This document shows, piece after piece, positions 1 to 9,885 of a DNA stretch of 64,000 bases. Where the stretch lies: positions 16,678,001-16,742,000 of the forward strand of contig NC_067205.1 in NCBI RefSeq assembly GCF_026262505.1, given 5' to 3'. The notes below the pieces were generated by a model. That model was not told the DNA's origin. It was given only the letters and a program-made list of their open reading frames with translations, and made no database searches. A program made the translations under genes and the position numbers. This stretch comes from Trichomonas vaginalis G3 (taxonomy: Eukaryota; Parabasalia; Trichomonadida; Trichomonadidae). Position 1 is the stretch's first letter; every line of letters starts with the position of its first letter.

Positions 1-1644
1 TTTCTGCTGTAATTTTCTACAACATTGTAGTTATTGCACTTTGTCTATGGATTTGTATATATGTTATATATAAATTATATATCTAAACTGCCCATAAGTG
101 CAATTTTTATATAAATTGTTTATTTCTTTAACAATTTCATATGAATTATGCTTTTTTAAGCGTATCAAAGCTGTGTTCTTAATGTGCATGGATATATCAA
201 GAAAAATGTCGAAAAAAAATGTGAATTCACAAATTCACTGAATTTTCACCGTTTTTTTGAATTTTGCTACAGCACTAATATTAAATAATACTAAAATCTT
301 CTGTCTTTGTAAAAGAATAAATTCTGACAAAAAGTGCTCGTTTAAATTTAATGATCATCTGTATGACTAAGTGGTAAAAAGTGTTTATGACCAAAAAAGG
401 GTTACATGCTTAGTCTATTTTTCTGACAGGATACTCTAGATTTACATGATCTCTATTTCATATCTCCGTTTTTAGATTCTTCGACAGATTTTATGATAGA
501 AAACCAAGATTAACAAATTTCCGGCATGTTAATGAAGAAATCTGCAGCTACCCTCAATATTATTTCAATAATCAGTATCGTTTCTCTTACAATTTATTTT
601 TTTCTCAATAATTTAACAAGAAATAACAATACACACTTGGTTTTACGTATAAAGCTAAGTGTCGAACTTAATCAACTTTACTTACTTAGCAAATGAATAT
701 TTTTGTGGTTGCGAGTTCTGAATGCTGAAGTTTTAGATTTCTCTATAAATGATATCATTGCACTTACAATGTTGTTCCAGCCTATCGCATAAATCATAGA
801 AAATCCAAAAAAATAATATAAAGAAAATTCATGTCATGAAGTTCAAAAAATACCGTGTAACATTAAAATTTGTTATGCATAATACATTTTAGCTATTATT
901 ATTTTTTTTAATTTTCGAGAAATTGAATGGTGAGTCCGATAGAGAAATTTTTAAAAATCCTAGTGCCTCATAGAAGTAATTTCCCTCGTCTCCCATACTT
1001 CCAAATGTATGCATATTACATAAACTTTTATGCATTACACAAGTGGCCAATAATATCTATAGAGTAAAAAATTAGAAATTTAATTTTTTTATATGATAGT
1101 TATATTTCAGATTTGCGAGCGTAACTTTTTTCTCCATGGCATACTTGTTTTAAGAGCAAATGATCAAAATCGTCCTTCAATTATTGAAGGAGCTGATATC
1201 TTTTGAAAATTGAATTGAAAGGGTATTCAATTTTCAAATTTCCTCTCAATTTTGGAAACATATCAACTCTATGAATTAACAATTATGTGCCTTCACAGTT
1301 TATCAGTCATATAAGGTGCTTATAAAGAAAAAAGTTACGCTCGCAAAATATGTTTTTATATAGATTTCACATAAAATAATTATGTAATTTCTAAAAAGAA
1401 TATTTTTGTTCTTGAATATTAAAGTGTATTGTAGTTTAAAAAGTTTTAAATATGTTGCTAAAATTTCAGGTTTATAGCTCATGTCTAGCATGACTTCTTT
1501 GTATGCGCAAAAAATCTGACACGTAAGGGTATCCTTAATGTGATTAAGGGTTTCGTTTTGCTAAAATTGTCACTTTTATAGCATATTTGTTTTTGGATGT
1601 TTTGCGAAACCAAAAAAAAACTATGATATACAATGTGTGTGTAA
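1..1644. repeat. Dispersed 1.65-kb repeat, left copy
   Basis: The first 1644 bases recur in direct orientation at 53730-55375 with only scattered single-base differences and small indels in A-runs. The two copies stay aligned to the GTGTGTGTAA at 1635-1644 and then diverge abruptly (AGAAAATAC here, TTCAAAAATT in the other copy). The window begins inside or exactly at the start of the repeat, so its left limit is unknown. No open reading frame of useful length is conserved. The right part (about 1517-1560) carries CCCTTAATGTGA/TTAAGGGTTTCG-like sequence that recurs near 28024 and, inverted, near 52993. I infer a multicopy non-autonomous element or a piece of a larger transposon. Confidence 0.85.
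1112..1347. mobile_element. MITE-like 236-bp element with 22-bp perfect TIRs
   Basis: Positions 1112-1133 (TTTGCGAGCGTAACTTTTTT plus CT) are an exact inverted repeat of 1326-1347. The 236-bp interval has no ORF but has internal hairpins, for example GAAAATTGAATT with AATTC-type complements around 1203-1235 and CCTTCAATTATTGAAGG near 1174. The same interval with the same length is present in the second repeat copy (54843-55078), so it was in place before that repeat was duplicated. I could not define a target-site duplication. The family assignment is inference from length, lack of coding capacity and TIRs. Confidence 0.55.
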
Positions 1645-2189
1645 AGAAAATACTTTATTTACTAGTTAAAAAATCATTTGGTATTGATCAAAGGTAACTA
1701 AACTCCTTTCGCCGATCCGATTTGCTCCATATTTAAAATATAGCTTGCATATGTAGAAGAAAAGCTAATTTTGAAGTACGCCCGAAATCCACCAACAGGA
1801 TTTCGAGCTACTAAAAAGGTACTTTTAAATGTGATTTTTTTTATAAAAAATTAAATTTATTTTAAGATCAGACTAAAAACTAATTTCATGGAAAATCTAT
1901 ATCGACAAATTTATTACTTATTGGGTATATAGATTTTTTGATTATGGCGATTATGTCTGATATGCTTCCAATAAGCCAAAACAGTGTTTTGGGAGTGATT
2001 AAATACAAAAAAATCTGGCGATGCTTTACGTGGCAAATGGTCGAATGGTTATTACCCCTTACTATTTGGTACCGGGGACGCTAGTTCGAAACTGATGCAC
2101 TATAATTTTTTACAAAATGCGTTTATTAGAACAGGGTAAAGAAAGGTTGCCAATATAATATATTTAAATAAATACAACTAATCTAGCAT
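1645..2189. other. Gene-free left flank of the Maverick
   Basis: I see no coding region, RNA gene or clear repeat in this AT-rich stretch. It ends ATCTAGCAT just before the A-run that starts the Maverick terminal repeat. Confidence 0.6.
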
Positions 2190-2270
2190 AAAAAAAAAAA
2201 AAAAGGTAGTGGGGCCTCCAGGCACTTCGTGCCCTCTAGCCCTGAAGATGTTTAGTATAATGAAGTTTTT
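2190..2270. repeat. Left terminal inverted repeat of Maverick
   Basis: An A-run (2190-2204) is followed by GGTAGTGGGGC, a 13-base hairpin GGCACTTCGTGCC, CCTCTAGCCC, then GAAGATGTTTAGTATAA and GAAGTTTTT. The reverse complement of 25583-25670 matches this with very few substitutions (for example CCTCC versus CTTCC, CCTGA versus CCCGA) and a longer A-run. A translated ORF over this region is an artefact of the repeat. Confidence 0.95.
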
Positions 2271-2282
2271 TTTTTCTTGGGA

Positions 2283-2333
2283 TGGCCTTCCAGGCACTTC
2301 GTGCCCTCTAGCCCATAAAAAGTTTAGTATAAC
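2283..2333. repeat. Subterminal tandem copy of the TIR core
   Basis: Immediately inside the left TIR a second, diverged copy of its core appears: GGCCTTCCAGGCACTTCGTG, then CCCTCTAGCCC and later AAGTTTAGTATAA. The offset from the first copy is about 72 bp. The right end has only one copy, so the duplication is specific to this end. It repeats the GGCAC/GTGCC hairpin, giving two adjacent potential foldbacks. Confidence 0.85.
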
Positions 2334-2541
2334 TTTGTCCGGACAAGTAAGGGTCTATCGTCGCTACAGGAAAAGTTACTGGCGTTCCAAGGAAGTATAC
2401 TTTGAGAAGCCTTTTCCCCCTTATAGAATGAGATAGGACGGTTATTTTACAAAACTGACAACACTTTGACCGAGTAGTTTTGTGCTGAACAAAAAGTGTC
2501 ATATAAACATCTGTCAAAAACCGTTTTTTACTTCACTTAAA

Positions 2542-3517
2542 ATGCCACGTAAGCTACGTAAGAATATACGTAAGAGGAAGGGAGCATTGAAACATCCAAT
2601 AGTAAAACTGACACCACAACAACAGTTGCAACAACAAATGATGAATGACCCCACTATGTTGCAACAAATGTCAAGCAACCCTATGCTTTTAAACCGAGTT
2701 ATTGGTGCACAGAGTGGAGGTTTAAGAGCGGCACTTTTAGCGAAAATGGCAGGCTATGGTGGAGCTGCAGACGGAACAGCTTATAACCCTCAAAGTCAAA
2801 TGAATTTGAGTTCACTCAAAAATCAAATAACAGATGTCAAAAAGTCAAACATAGACATACAGAAACAAATAAGTGAAAACGAAAAGAAACTAGAATATGA
2901 CAGACACACAAAGAAACTCAATGAGTTAAACGTAGAGAAAAGAAGAAAGAAGAACAACTGAAAGAACTAAGTACAGAGGAATATGCGAAAAAAGTGTCAG
3001 AAAAAGCAGCAGAAGTAGCAAAAATGGAACAAGATGTTATAAATTGAAAAACCATACTACTCAATATAAAGTACTGAAAGATGAAGAAATAAAACAAAAA
3101 GCCCTGAAGACATATATGGATAGCGATGAGTATAAAAAAGAAGTTGAAGCAAATGTAAAGGCAGAAAAACTTTTACAGTTGCAAAACCAAACCGTACAGT
3201 ATGAAAACTTAGCACAAGAAAGTAAAAATAACGACGCAGCCATGCAAAAGGCAATGAAAAGCGCAGAATATATAAAAGCTAATAATGACTGGTTAGATGC
3301 CCAAGCCAACGCTAAAGCAGCCCAACTTATAGGGTCAATAAGGACAAAAATACAAGCGGATGAAGACAGTTCAAATGAAGCTTTAATGAATGCTGACTTT
3401 AAGAACGCCTTCGAAGCTCTTCATAGTAAGGTGAAACTAGTGAACGACTTCTCATCTGGAAAGAAACTGAAGTCTGAAGGTTTCGACAAAGAGTTAAGAG
3501 AAGTGCACAAAATATGA
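2542..3517 (+). pseudogene. Maverick late/structural protein, first part, broken by two frameshifts
   Basis: The ATG at 2542 follows TTCACTTAAA, an initiator-like TCACTT motif. The N-terminus is strongly basic (about 15 Lys/Arg in the first 20 residues), then Gln/Met-rich, then a charged coiled-coil segment. The first frame stops at 2959-2961. The second frame stays open from about 2949 to a TGA at 3045-3047, and a third frame continues from about 3044 to 3517, all with the same Lys/Glu/Ala coiled-coil composition. I read this as one gene with two frameshifts. The stop overlaps the ATG of the next segment (ATGA at 3514), which may be a real gene border or a third break. Position just before the capsid gene and the basic N-terminus suggest a virion or core protein; no family is recognised. 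Confidence 0.6.
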
Positions 3518-5026
3518 CGAAAATAACAGATGCAGCAACGAGACAGGCAGTTCAAAGTGCCTATGACGCCGTTAGAGCAACTGTTGTGGAAAGTCAAGAA
3601 AAAGAGTTACAACAGACCAAAACAGACCTAGTAAATGCTTTCTTAAAAACGAAAAGTCAGGTAGGACATTATGCTGCAGATGGAACATATGTGCCAGCTG
3701 GTGGAACTTATATACTAGCTAGTGGAACTTATATACCACCAAACCCTCCAAGAGAAGCACCTGCACCAGGACTACCTAAAACATTTACATCGTCACATGG
3801 ACACAGACACAGGCATGCACCAAAACCAACAGTTCAAAACACTGCACAGCAACCAACAGTTCAAAATCCAGCACCACAACCAACAGTTCAAAACACTGCA
3901 CAGCAACCAACAGTTCAAAACACTGCACAGCAACCAACAGTTCAAAACCCTGCACAACAACAACCACAAACAGAGCAAGGACATAAAAGAAGTAGAGAAC
4001 AAGGAAACCAAGAATTCTTAAAAATGCTTAAGGAAGACTATGGTTACCCAGATACTCTTGACTTTAGTGACAGATATAAAGAAGCTATTAGAAAGTTCAA
4101 GGAAGGAAATACTGACCCGAACCTATTTAGCTTTATGGTTCAGCACCAAATCGGATATAATTTCAAACCTGGAAAATACAAGCTCGCTAAGGGATATGAT
4201 TTAATAGCATATCATCCAAATGACATGACTGAATTTACTCCGAGATATTTGGTGTCAGAGCTAAATGATAATTCAACTCTCTTCATGAAACGCGTAAAAA
4301 ATAGAGACGGAACGAAAGAAGAAAGGTTTATGAGTCCGGATGACTTAGATAGGGAACTTTTTAAAAACGGTCTCGGAATATATGAAATGCCAGCAGATGA
4401 GGTACAAGAAACTCCACAGGAAGAAGTTCAGATACAACCAGACATGGAAGAAATAGTTCAGCAACAACAGCTAGAAGAGCCAGAAGGAAACGAACAAGTC
4501 CCTCCTTTGGAAACTACAGAAATAAATGACGCAAGACTGAAACATTGGGTAAAAGCTTTCCCATTCACAAAAGATATTGTTGGTAACATGGAAAGAAAAC
4601 CAGAATGGCTACAAAAACATATATTTGGAAACGAGCTTATTCCATATGGACAAGCTCTGTTTGAAGAACTTGAACCGGAAACTCAGGAAAGAGTCATGCA
4701 AACAATACGCGAAGACTCAAATACAAACTATGACAAAATCTTTCTAGGATATAGGTTACCTGAGATGGGCGACCAGAGCCCAAAGGCAAAAAGGACATGG
4801 GAAATTTACAACATACTAGGTGAACATGAGGCAAAGATGCAACAACTTGAAGCAGAGGGCAAGTTACCAAAAGCGACACCAAAGAAGAAGAGTAGAACAA
4901 AGTGAAAGTAGTGAAGAAGTTACTTCATCTAGTGAAAGTAGTGGCAATGAAGGAAAAAGAAGAGTTAAAAACTCAGTCAGGAAGAAAGTAAAGCTTGGTC
5001 CGAGTGGGTTCTTTTATGATATATAA
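3514..5026 (+). pseudogene. Maverick Pro/Gln-repeat protein, C-terminus frameshifted
   Basis: The 463-residue frame (3514-4905) starts at an ATG overlapping the previous stop. It has a coiled-coil N-terminus and short repeats of the form GTY(V/I)(P/L), followed by a His/Arg patch. Next come five 9-residue PTVQN(T/P)A(Q/P)Q units, and then a folded-looking acidic C-terminal half (residues about 160-460). After the stop at 4903-4905 another frame continues to 5026 with a Ser/Glu-rich and then Lys-rich tail ending in GFFYDI; codon use and continuity suggest this is the original C-terminus lost by one frameshift near 4885-4900. The motif AADGT occurs both here and in the upstream frame, which hints that both may be parts of one protein. 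Function unknown; probably structural. Confidence 0.55.
3826..3960 (+). repeat. Five 27-bp tandem repeats coding PTVQN-type 9-mers
   Basis: Units of 27 bp starting at 3826, 3853, 3880, 3907 and 3934 begin CCAACAGTTCAAAA and encode near-identical nonapeptides, so the repeat is in frame and expands the linker without breaking it. Confidence 0.93.
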
Positions 5027-5058
5027 ATCCAACTATTCTATATTTTTACCCATATGAA

Positions 5059-6663
5059 ATGTACGCCGCTCAGAATATAACGCCAACAGTTTTGGATGCC
5101 ATGAACGGAAATGTTTCCGAATGGTATAACGAATGCGACAATGCCATTAGAAGGTCAGAAATAGTTCCTGGAACTTACGAATATACAACTGCTGTTTCTT
5201 ATGGAAACGTAGGTGAGTTTGGAGAAGGTTCTTCAACAACAGTAGATATTGCTTGCGACAGGTTTCATATTATTTCTATTGACAACTCATTCTTATACGT
5301 GGAACAAGACATTGAAATAAAACCTTCTGCCAAGTTGTCTGACAAGAAAGGTTGCAATGGAATTTTCTATGTCGGATACCAATATGCTCCAGAAGTTTTC
5401 ATGGGATATAAGATATATTCTAACTCTGACTTAGTTCAAACAGTAACATGGGCAAACTATGAATGGTTCGCTTTGAGAAACTCAGTACAACCACAAGCTA
5501 GAGAACAAACAGACCAGTATGCAACTATTGAGAAAATAAGAAGACTTGACCCTAACGTTCCAGGAGTTTATGTTAACCTTTCTGAACAAACTGCAGCAGC
5601 AGTAACCAAAGTAAAACTGAAACTTAGAGTTCCTTTGTCATCTTTCCTCATCTTCAGGTTTTTAAGATACTTGCCAAACTGGGCAGGAAAAATTTCTATT
5701 GAACTTACTCCAAGCAAAAATAACTTAGTCATTGCACCAACACAAGACCCATTCAGCATTACTATAGCTAGAACTGGTGGAGCCAAGTTCTGTGACTTTT
5801 GCAAAGACAAAGTTGACTTAGACTTTGGTTTCTCAAACTTCAACAATGAAGTAAACTATTATTTCAATGCTGCTGGAACTGCTTGGGACCCAGTTAAGTT
5901 TACATGCGAAAAGTTTGAATGCAAGAGAATAGAAAGCAGACTTGCAGTCTATATGTTGGACCCAGATATTTCAAATGCTTTAGCTGCCAAATATATTGCA
6001 GTTCCACTTATGTTCCCTATACACCAAATATCTGTCAAAGACTTTGCAGGTGAAGTTGGAAACCAAAGTGCTGACCCAGGTGCAAGAACAGATATTGCTT
6101 TAACAACTGCAATGAAACATGCAGATACTATGTTTGTACTGTTCAGACGAACTATAAATGACTATTCTTGTTTCTACAACCCCGGTATTAAATATCATAT
6201 AAACATAGATGGCAAATATTATCCAAGAGAAGAATATTCTACAGTTGAGGATATGAGGTCATACAACTTGACATTAGATGCTATGAACTTTAACAACAAC
6301 TTCACAACAACCATTAACCCTGAAATGCAAAGTTCTATTATGCCATATGTGAAAGTATGGACTCATACAGGAGGTCAAAAAACTCAATATACAAATGGAG
6401 ACCGTTCAAACTTTTGGCTTGGCATTCCATTTGCTGACTCAGAAGACTTTATGGGTGGTATTTCAACTGTTGGTACTGTACAAATACAATATACTGGTGA
6501 CAGAGACGGTCCAGATGAACTGAGAGCAAAGAAGTTTACAAAACCAATAGCACTTTTCACGGAAGATGCTCTTTTGAAGATTCGTTCGATGAAACCTGCT
6601 GGGGCTCCTCAGATTGGCATAACGACAGCTTCCATCGAGCAGATTTTGGCAGCAGGTCAGTAA
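5059..6663 (+). CDS. Probable Maverick major capsid protein (double jelly roll)
   Basis: This is an intact 534-residue protein, within the usual 500-650-residue range for Polinton major capsid proteins. It is rich in beta-prone Phe/Tyr/Thr segments, has no signal peptide or membrane helix, and alternates about 10-residue strands with Asn/Gly/Pro loops across two similar-sized halves. No sequence motif is diagnostic; the call rests on length, composition, excellent reading-frame conservation and order (upstream of the minor capsid and ATPase genes), as established for Polintons/Mavericks. It would assemble as trimers into an icosahedral shell. The ATG at 5059 follows CATATGAA; an upstream in-frame alternative is not seen. 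The 3' end overlaps a convergent minus-strand gene by about 100 bp. Confidence 0.75.
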   Translation: MYAAQNITPTVLDAMNGNVSEWYNECDNAIRRSEIVPGTYEYTTAVSYGNVGEFGEGSSTTVDIACDRFHIISIDNSFLYVEQDIEIKPSAKLSDKKGCNGIFYVGYQYAPEVFMGYKIYSNSDLVQTVTWANYEWFALRNSVQPQAREQTDQYATIEKIRRLDPNVPGVYVNLSEQTAAAVTKVKLKLRVPLSSFLIFRFLRYLPNWAGKISIELTPSKNNLVIAPTQDPFSITIARTGGAKFCDFCKDKVDLDFGFSNFNNEVNYYFNAAGTAWDPVKFTCEKFECKRIESRLAVYMLDPDISNALAAKYIAVPLMFPIHQISVKDFAGEVGNQSADPGARTDIALTTAMKHADTMFVLFRRTINDYSCFYNPGIKYHINIDGKYYPREEYSTVEDMRSYNLTLDAMNFNNNFTTTINPEMQSSIMPYVKVWTHTGGQKTQYTNGDRSNFWLGIPFADSEDFMGGISTVGTVQIQYTGDRDGPDELRAKKFTKPIALFTEDALLKIRSMKPAGAPQIGITTASIEQILAAGQ

Positions 6664-6976
6664 GTTGTTCTTGAACTGACTTCTCTCCGTCAAATATTGA
6701 CAGTACGCCAGTTTTGACATAATATTGTAAGATAAACTTACCTTTAGAAATATCTGTAAGTTTTGTTGTTATATTTTTGTCAACGTCAAGAACTTTCACC
6801 ATTTCAGTTATACCAACTTTCTTTGCTTTATGGAAATATTTTGGTTCAGCAAATATTGCTATTCTATAACATTTACCATTGTTTGTATAAAGAACTATTC
6901 TGTCAATGTATTTGTATTGTTTGTGTGTGTAAACTTTGTTCTGCTTCAATTCGAAGAGATACTCGAATACGTCCAT
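6557..6976 (-). CDS. Unknown Maverick protein, convergent with the capsid gene
   Basis: This is a 139-residue ORF with start at 6976 and stop at 6557, inside the 3' end of the capsid gene. The N-terminal 100 residues (Tyr/Lys-rich, mixed alpha/beta) lie in otherwise unused space, and the ORF fills the gap between the capsid gene and the next plus-strand gene, with only 18 bp to that gene's ATG. This arrangement matches other divergent pairs in the element. The last 35 residues are antisense to capsid codons and may be non-homologous read-through. No family recognised. Confidence 0.55.
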   Translation of the reverse strand: MDVFEYLFELKQNKVYTHKQYKYIDRIVLYTNNGKCYRIAIFAEPKYFHKAKKVGITEMVKVLDVDKNITTKLTDISKGKFILQYYVKTGVLSIFDGEKSVQEQLTDLLPKSARWKLSLCQSEEPQQVSSNESSKEHLP

Positions 6977-6994
6977 CTTTTTATTCTAAGTAAA
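6977..6994. promoter_or_regulatory. 18-bp divergent start region
   Basis: Only TTTTTATTCTAAGTAAA lies between two divergent ATGs. The plus-strand side (TATTCTAAGTAAAATG) resembles the leader of the gene at 22956 (TATTCTAGATAAAATATG) and of 7583 (TTGCTAAGTAAAAATG), so it is likely a shared Maverick core promoter/leader motif. Confidence 0.5.
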
Positions 6995-7576
6995 ATGTCA
7001 TTTCCGAAAAATAGAAGCGTGAGTGTTTCAAAAGGTTTAATGGCGGTGGCAGATGTGAAGTTAAATTCACCAACTCAAACAAACAGTCAAAGTGTTGTTG
7101 TCAATGTCAAAGACAGAGATGTTGAAGTGGGGAAACCATACGAGGACGAAGATGGTATAACAATTGTTCCTGTAAAAGAACAACCAACATATCCTGAAGT
7201 TAGCAGAGACTTAAGTTCTGTTGCAGATATTCGAAACGACTACCAACAACTGAAAGACAAACTTCAAACTCAGGAGAAGATTTGTCAAGCTTTAGGTATA
7301 ATGTTAAACTTGGTCGAACACAACCCTGTAAAAGTGAACTCATATGTCATTGCACCTCATGAAGTTTTGAAAGAACTATTGAAACTTTTGACAGAGGCAG
7401 ACGATATAAACATCAAAGAAATAGAACCCGACATTAGTTGCTGTGGTGTTTCATATAATGTCATTGACAAGATATACGTTATGAAAGGAGGTGAAACGTT
7501 GAACTTAAAGTATAGTTTCCCAGACGTCATAAAAATATTTGACGACCACAACATTTCATTAAAATTTATTTGCTAA
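6995..7576 (+). CDS. Unknown Maverick protein, 193 aa
   Basis: The ATG at 6995 (TAAGTAAAATG) is chosen over longer upstream read-through because the upstream 55 codons overlap the divergent gene. The N-terminal 60 residues are Ser/Val/Asn-rich and probably disordered, a heptad-like helix follows (residues about 70-95), and then an alpha/beta C-terminal domain with a CC pair near residue 148. It lies 6 bp before the next gene and in the same direction as the minor capsid gene. No family recognised; a virion-associated role is only a positional inference. Confidence 0.75.
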   Translation: MSFPKNRSVSVSKGLMAVADVKLNSPTQTNSQSVVVNVKDRDVEVGKPYEDEDGITIVPVKEQPTYPEVSRDLSSVADIRNDYQQLKDKLQTQEKICQALGIMLNLVEHNPVKVNSYVIAPHEVLKELLKLLTEADDINIKEIEPDISCCGVSYNVIDKIYVMKGGETLNLKYSFPDVIKIFDDHNISLKFIC

Positions 7577-7582
7577 GTAAAA

Positions 7583-7813
7583 ATGTCAAAACTTCTTGAA
7601 AGATGTTTGAAGAAAAATAATATAGACTTTATTTCATGTAAAGGACTTTACACACTTTTGAACGATATGAAAGACCCTGTTTTGTTTGTTCGTGTAGACA
7701 AAGGAAAGTTCTATGTCTTTACAAAATATTTGAACTTCTTAGACAGAGAACTTCAAGAAACGCCATGTGAAAGTTTAGATGAAGTTCTTCTCCACTTTCA
7801 GAAAAACTTTTAA
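7583..7813 (+). CDS. Small unknown Maverick protein, 76 aa
   Basis: This is a short intact ORF with its ATG preceded by GCTAAGTAAAA, the same leader type as the previous gene, placed 6 bp after it and 9 bp before the next. The protein is predicted alpha/beta and soluble (alternating Phe/Val strands around residues 30-50). The tight spacing, shared leader and preserved frame support it being real. Function unknown. Confidence 0.7.
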   Translation: MSKLLERCLKKNNIDFISCKGLYTLLNDMKDPVLFVRVDKGKFYVFTKYLNFLDRELQETPCESLDEVLLHFQKNF

Positions 7814-7822
7814 AATATATAA

Positions 7823-8620
7823 ATGGCAGAAGATATAATGGTTTATACTATTACGACTAAAAACCCTGAGTCATATAATTCTATAACAACAAACTTACAA
7901 AGTCCTCAAGGACGATATTGTAAACTAACTTTAAACACAATGACGACTAAAGCCTGTTTTGCTCTTTTGACACCAGAAGACTTTATTGTTGTGAATGGTA
8001 AAAAATACTCCTTTGAAGATACTTACTCAGATATACCACCAACAGGTTTTGTTGACTTATTTAATACTTTAAGTACGGGTGTAACATGTGCTGCAACTAG
8101 AGCAGGTTTCATTATGTTTGGATGTCCGACTGAGTTTACTATAAACAATATGAGCTATAATACAAAACTTATTTCTGGTTTTTACTACCAACAGTTTCCT
8201 ATAACAGGAAAAGGTGTCATACAAGGAATGTCTATTCCATTGACATTAAGCACACCAATCTTATATATTGTTTCAAACTTAGGTTCAAAGTGTTATTCGA
8301 ATGTCGACAGAAACTATTATGACCAAAAGATACTTATGCGTATAAACAATACTTTCTCTGCTGGTTTGCCTATTGTTCATTCGAATGCAGAATTTTCAAC
8401 CTTAGTGAACTCAAACACTTTGGCAAGTATAACGTTGACATTAGTTGACGCAAACTTTGTTCCTGTAAAACTTTTATGTCCTATGTATTTGTCAATGACG
8501 GCAGAAAGTTTCGAATTGGAAGATGCAACTGGTGAAAGTATTGTATTACAAGAACAACTTCAACAACAAATAGCTCAAGAACAACAAATGCAACAAATGC
8601 AACAACAAAGTCAAGAATAA
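7823..8620 (+). CDS. Probable minor capsid / penton protein (single jelly roll)
   Basis: This is an intact 265-residue protein, the size expected of Polinton penton proteins (about 230-300 aa). It is almost entirely beta-prone (Thr/Ser/Val/Phe-rich segments), with about 220 residues of folded domain followed by an acidic and Gln/Met-rich tail made of QQ(I/M)-type repeats. It sits in the morphogenesis block between the capsid gene and the helicase. In Mavericks the minor capsid protein forms the pentons at the icosahedral vertices. The call is from length, composition and order, not from a diagnostic motif. Confidence 0.65.
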   Translation: MAEDIMVYTITTKNPESYNSITTNLQSPQGRYCKLTLNTMTTKACFALLTPEDFIVVNGKKYSFEDTYSDIPPTGFVDLFNTLSTGVTCAATRAGFIMFGCPTEFTINNMSYNTKLISGFYYQQFPITGKGVIQGMSIPLTLSTPILYIVSNLGSKCYSNVDRNYYDQKILMRINNTFSAGLPIVHSNAEFSTLVNSNTLASITLTLVDANFVPVKLLCPMYLSMTAESFELEDATGESIVLQEQLQQQIAQEQQMQQMQQQSQE

Positions 8621-8649
8621 AAAAAAATATTTTTTTTATTTTTATAAAA
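8621..8649. promoter_or_regulatory. A/T palindrome in intergenic spacer
   Basis: AAAAAAAATATTTTTTTTAT is a near-perfect palindrome right after the minor capsid stop and just before the helicase ATG. The same motif recurs at 9892-9908 and, in shorter form, at 12605, 13311 and 19375, always in a gene border. It may combine a terminator/polyadenylation role with a promoter role. Confidence 0.5.
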
Positions 8650-9884
8650 ATGTACAGAATAGATGTTTCAGATTTTTATGACTTCCAAGCATTCAGAAAT
8701 ATGTGTCCATTTAGAGACTATAACAAAGCAGTTGAGAATTTGAAACGTTTAGTCATTTATGTTGACTCTGCCCCAGAATGTTATGTCATGAAAGAATGGG
8801 ATGTTGTCTTTAACAAACCAAGAGCAACAATAGTGTCTGAACAAGAATGTAGACAGAAACTTAAGAAAATAAAAGTCGTACAAGTTGGCATGAAGATGTT
8901 AGATGCTTGGGATATCTTATTGTCAAAGTTAGAAGATTTTTCAGTTCGAGGTATAAAGTTTTATACACCTTCTCCAAACTTCTATTCTATCTTCACTGGA
9001 TATAAATACGAACAAGTAGAATGGAAAGAAAATATTATAGAAGCTTGGTTAGACCATGTCAAAGAAATTATATGCAATGGAAACGAAAAGGTTTATGAGT
9101 ATATCTTATGTTGGTTTGCAAACATCTTACAACATCCAAGTGCTAAAAATGAAACTGCTCTCATTATAATTGGAAAACAAGGAACTGGTAAGAACACATT
9201 CTTTACAGATATTTTGTGCAAACTGTTAGAAGGTTATTCGAATCCGAATATGACAAACTTAGAAAACATCTGTGGCAAGTTTAACTCCTCAATAGAGAAT
9301 ATGAAACTTATAGTTTGCAATGAACTTCAAAGTATAGATACAACAAAAGTTTTGAACTCAGATGCTTTGAAGAGTCTTATAACAGACAAAGTTGGAGTTG
9401 TTGAAAGAAAGTATAAAGACCAAAGAGTTTGTGAAAATGTTGCAAACTTCATTATGGTTTCAAACAATGTTGTTCCGATGAAGTTAGAAAGTTTGACAGA
9501 AGATATGTAGTTGTCAGAACGTCAGAAGCTCATATGCAAGATACAGAATATTTTGACGACTTAGCAGAAACTTTGACATCTGACTTTTACAACCACTTGT
9601 TCTCATATTTTATGACATTAGATATTTCTAAGTTCAATCCAAGACAAATTCCACATACCGAAGAGAGACAAACATTGTTAGAAGCAAACAAGAGTGTATA
9701 TGAACTGTTCATAGATGAAACTGACTTTGAGTGTTTAGATGAAAGGTCATTGTACGATTCGTATAAACAATATTGTCAAGAATATGGTTATATGGCAGCT
9801 TCTAAACGTACATTCTTGGCAAATGTCAAAAGTCTTTTAGATGTTCAGAATGGTGTATATACAAAGAAAAATTTTTCTGAGTAA
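8650..9884 (+). pseudogene. SF3 (D5-like) helicase, one frameshift
   Basis: The first frame (8650-9510, 286 aa) contains a Walker A motif IIGKQGTGKNTFF (about residues 172-184), a Walker B-type LIVCNEL and an SF3 motif C FIMVSNN. Together these identify a superfamily 3 helicase of the D5/primase-C-terminal type, which unwinds DNA at replication origins. The reading frame stops at 9508-9510. The second frame is open upstream of its ATG at 9534, carries the expected Arg-rich segment after motif C from about 9495, and continues to 9884 with a helical winged-helix-like C-terminus. A net shift near 9490-9500 therefore breaks one gene of about 411 residues. No archaeo-eukaryotic primase domain is fused at the N-terminus. 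Confidence 0.9.
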
Positions 9885-9885
9885 A

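Noticed and set aside
2209-2517. ORFs on both strands over the left TIR
   Set aside because: Encoded by terminal repeat and its tandem copy; no codon signal.
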